Shown here one piece after another: positions 33,348-34,631 of a stretch of 34,631 nt of DNA; the first letter of the stretch is position 1, and each line of letters begins with the position of its first letter. Position numbers and translations under genes: made by a program. The stretch covers positions 1 through 34,631 of the forward strand of contig JAZOQG010000046.1 of the NCBI GenBank assembly GCA_045656005.1, read 5' to 3'. A model generated the notes under the pieces. The model searched no databases. It saw nothing but the letters and a program-made list of their open reading frames with translations, and was not told where the DNA came from. The DNA comes from JAZNQN01 sp045656005 (GTDB taxonomy: Bacteria > Bacillota > Clostridia > UMGS1883 > UMGS1540).

Positions 33348-33951
33348 AAGATATCCTGCGCTTTCAGTGTGTAAAAAAGACATTGAAAGTGCCCTTGAAC
33401 TTATGATTGATACTTATAAAAACGGCGGTAAGATTTTAATATGCGGAAACGGTGGCTCATGTGCCGACAGCGGACACATTGTGGGAGAGCTTATGAAAGG
33501 CTTTTTGTCTAAAAGACCGCTTTGCGAGGAAAAGCGCAGCAAGATTCAAAATGCAATTCCCGAAGAGTTTGATTATTTTGTATCAAAGCTTCAGGAAAGT
33601 CTCCCTGCTATTGCACTTGACAGTCAAAATGCACTTATAACTGCATTTGCAAACGATGTTGACCCGGATTTAATTTACGCTCAAAGCGTGCTTGGGTACG
33701 GAAAAGAAGGCGATTTATTTATTGGTCTTTCAACTTCGGGCAATTCAAAAAACGTCGTGTTTGGTGCAAAAATGGCAAAGGCCTTGGGGCTTAAAACAGT
33801 TGCATTTACAGGGAAAAATGAAAGCAAGCTTTCTGAAATCTGCGATGTAACAATCAAAGCTCCTGAAACTGAAACTTATAAGGTTCAGGAATGCCACCTG
33901 CCCGTTTACCACTATCTGTGTGCAGAAACCGAAAAACACTTTTTTATTTAA
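33337..33951 (+). CDS. GmhA-like SIS-domain phosphosugar isomerase
   Basis: The protein has 204 residues. It begins inside the kinase gene (11-base overlap) after AAGGAGGGTT, so translation is coupled. The SIS fold is plain: ILICGNGGSCADSGH, LFIGLSTSGNSKNVV and LKTVAFTGKNESKL. Metal-ligand positions of GmhA (sedoheptulose-7-phosphate isomerase) are retained: His47 and Glu51 in GHIVGEL and the QECHLPVYH motif near the C-terminus. The mid-region insert (about 58-85) is longer than in typical GmhA. In a catabolic operon with a sugar kinase it more likely interconverts an aldose and ketose phosphate from the degraded polymer than makes heptose for lipopolysaccharide, which Gram-positives lack. 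The exact sugar is unknown. Confidence 0.88.
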   Translation: MIYERYPALSVCKKDIESALELMIDTYKNGGKILICGNGGSCADSGHIVGELMKGFLSKRPLCEEKRSKIQNAIPEEFDYFVSKLQESLPAIALDSQNALITAFANDVDPDLIYAQSVLGYGKEGDLFIGLSTSGNSKNVVFGAKMAKALGLKTVAFTGKNESKLSEICDVTIKAPETETYKVQECHLPVYHYLCAETEKHFFI

Positions 33952-34289
33952 GGTATTAAAGCTTCAAAGATGTAAAATTGGGATGTTTATGTTATCTTCT
34001 TTAATTGTGTTTAGCTTCTGATAAGTTCTTCACCAACTTTGTTTATGAATATTCTAATTGCTAAATGGTTAAAATCAGTTTCAGGATATCAAAACTTGTT
34101 ACGCATAAACAAAGAAAAAGGGATTTTTTATTTTGGTAAAAAATAAGAACCTCACGAAATATAATGAAATCAAATGATGCTTTTTTGATGATGTAGCAGA
34201 TGGAATGTTTGGAAACGGAAGAAAACAGATGAGAAATTGATGCTCATTTTGAGTGATGTGAATGAAGTTTTTATTTTAAAATTAATAAC
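33952..34289. other. Non-coding stretch after the locus
   Basis: No reading frame of useful length, RNA gene or strong promoter is visible in these 338 AT-rich bases. Frames are broken every few codons on both strands. It may be the remains of a gene too decayed to identify. Confidence 0.5.
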
Positions 34290-34326
34290 AAAAACCGGCT
34301 TAAACGCAGTGCTTAAGCCGGTTTTT
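34290..34326. terminator. Bidirectional intrinsic terminator
   Basis: AAAAACCGGCTTAA (34290-34303) and TTAAGCCGGTTTTT (34313-34326) form a perfect 14-bp stem around a 9-base loop, with A and T runs on the two sides, so it can stop transcription in both directions. On the plus strand it would end the locus message. On the minus strand it stands directly after the tRNA-like remnant. Confidence 0.9.
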
Positions 34327-34329
34327 AAG

Positions 34330-34374
34330 TGGCAGGAGCAGTAGGATTCGAACCCTCGGCACTCGGTTTTGGAG
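34330..34374 (-). pseudogene. 3' half of a tRNA-Trp-like gene (probable attachment-site remnant)
   Basis: On the minus strand the sequence reads CCTCCAAAACCGAG, GAGGGTTCGAATCC, then ends TGCTCCTGCCA. CTCCAAA is the tryptophan anticodon loop (CCA), GTTCGAATC is a T loop and the end carries CCA. The 5' half is missing: no AGGAGCA acceptor strand lies upstream, and similarity stops in the anticodon arm. The T stem pairs poorly. A 3'-half tRNA next to a terminator is the usual trace of integrase-mediated insertion at a tRNA gene. I cannot tell from this window whether the full tRNA lies beyond it. Confidence 0.55.
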
Positions 34375-34385
34375 GTCGTGTCAAA

Positions 34386-34448
34386 TTAAAAGGACCGTTC
34401 AAATTCTTCCCACCATTGAGCCGTTTGTTGCACTTGGTCTTTTGAAAC
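34386..34448 (-). pseudogene. Short ORF tail next to the tRNA remnant
   Basis: A minus-strand frame encodes KDQVQQTAQWWEEFERSF before a TAA at 34386-34388; a stop codon lies 21 codons upstream and there is no good start. It looks like the end of a protein rather than random sequence (clustered Trp, Glu and Phe), but I cannot assign a family. The remaining bases to 34631 show nothing else I can support. Confidence 0.3.
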
Positions 34449-34631
34449 TTATTCCTTTTGATGCTTTATTGATGCTATTCGAAAATCTCTGCAAAATTTA
34501 TACCAAAATCCCATAAAATCATCTAAAACGAACTTGCTTGAAGTATAACATAAATTCTGCGAAAATGCAAATTCATTCACGATAGAATTGCACATTTGAG
34601 GATAGTAGAATGAAATGAACAGAATTACCCA

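Noticed and set aside
33337..33951. Isomerase as a lipopolysaccharide heptose gene (gmhA proper)
   Set aside because: The metal-ligand motifs match, but the setting is a catabolic operon in a Gram-positive-type genome, so the symbol would mislead.
34340..34440. Minus-strand frame reading NLTRPPKPSAEGSNPTAPAT through the tRNA remnant
   Set aside because: Such peptides appear when tRNA ends are translated; the DNA is better explained as a tRNA 3' half.
1..34631. CRISPR array, toxin-antitoxin pair or known phage-defence genes
   Set aside because: No regularly spaced repeats and no nuclease, toxin or defence motifs were seen on either strand.

Overview
The window looks like low-GC, AT-rich DNA from a strictly anaerobic Gram-positive bacterium of the class Clostridia. 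The evidence is: strong GGAGG-type ribosome sites, a T-box leader, S-layer homology (SLH) proteins, secreted proteins with copper-amine-oxidase-like N-terminal modules, and an oxygen-sensitive glycyl radical enzyme with its activase. I cannot name a species.

Left flank (1-3705) is a worn accessory region. It holds the tail of an AraC-type regulator, a tRNA-Leu(UAG) gene on the minus strand with its terminator, and a promoter plus T-box leader. The leader precedes two small genes that each look like the product of an internal in-frame deletion: an XRE/cupin regulator fused to the end of an acyl-CoA ligase, and an ACT domain fused to the end of a metallo-beta-lactamase-fold protein. Next is a dead IS3-family element (2115-3271) with recognisable inverted repeats and a 3-bp target duplication, inserted in a 31-codon ORF.

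Main locus (3706-33951) is one divergent regulator (AraC family, minus strand) and thirteen plus-strand genes, mostly closely packed. In order they encode: a cytoplasmic GH2 enzyme, a cytoplasmic GH78 alpha-L-rhamnosidase, two giant secreted paralogous heparinase II/III-type polysaccharide lyases, a sugar-binding lipoprotein, a large secreted Ig/lectin-like protein, two SLH proteins with overlapping start and stop, a cytoplasmic GH20-like hexosaminidase, a glycyl-radical-enzyme activase, a glycyl radical enzyme (GRE), an SGNH esterase, a ROK sugar kinase, and a GmhA-like phosphosugar isomerase. Read together, this is a polysaccharide-utilisation locus: surface lyases and SLH proteins cut and hold an acidic polysaccharide, the lipoprotein captures oligomers (no permease genes are present here), cytoplasmic glycosidases and the esterase trim them, and kinase, isomerase and GRE process a monosaccharide. 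The GRE has a Cys-Met-Gly active-site loop instead of the Cys-x-Glu of diol-type dehydratases or the Cys-Cys of pyruvate formate-lyase, so its reaction cannot be assigned; it is the best candidate for new chemistry.

Regulation: a 66-bp promoter layout upstream of the second lyase (13636-13701) recurs, ungapped and with TATAAT at the same distance, at 3607-3672. There it points into the 3' end of the araC gene, so it could make an antisense or long-leader transcript.

Right flank (33952-34631) has no clear gene. It holds a perfect 14-bp terminator hairpin and, on the minus strand, the 3' half of a tRNA-Trp-like sequence without its 5' half, the kind of remnant left at an integration site.
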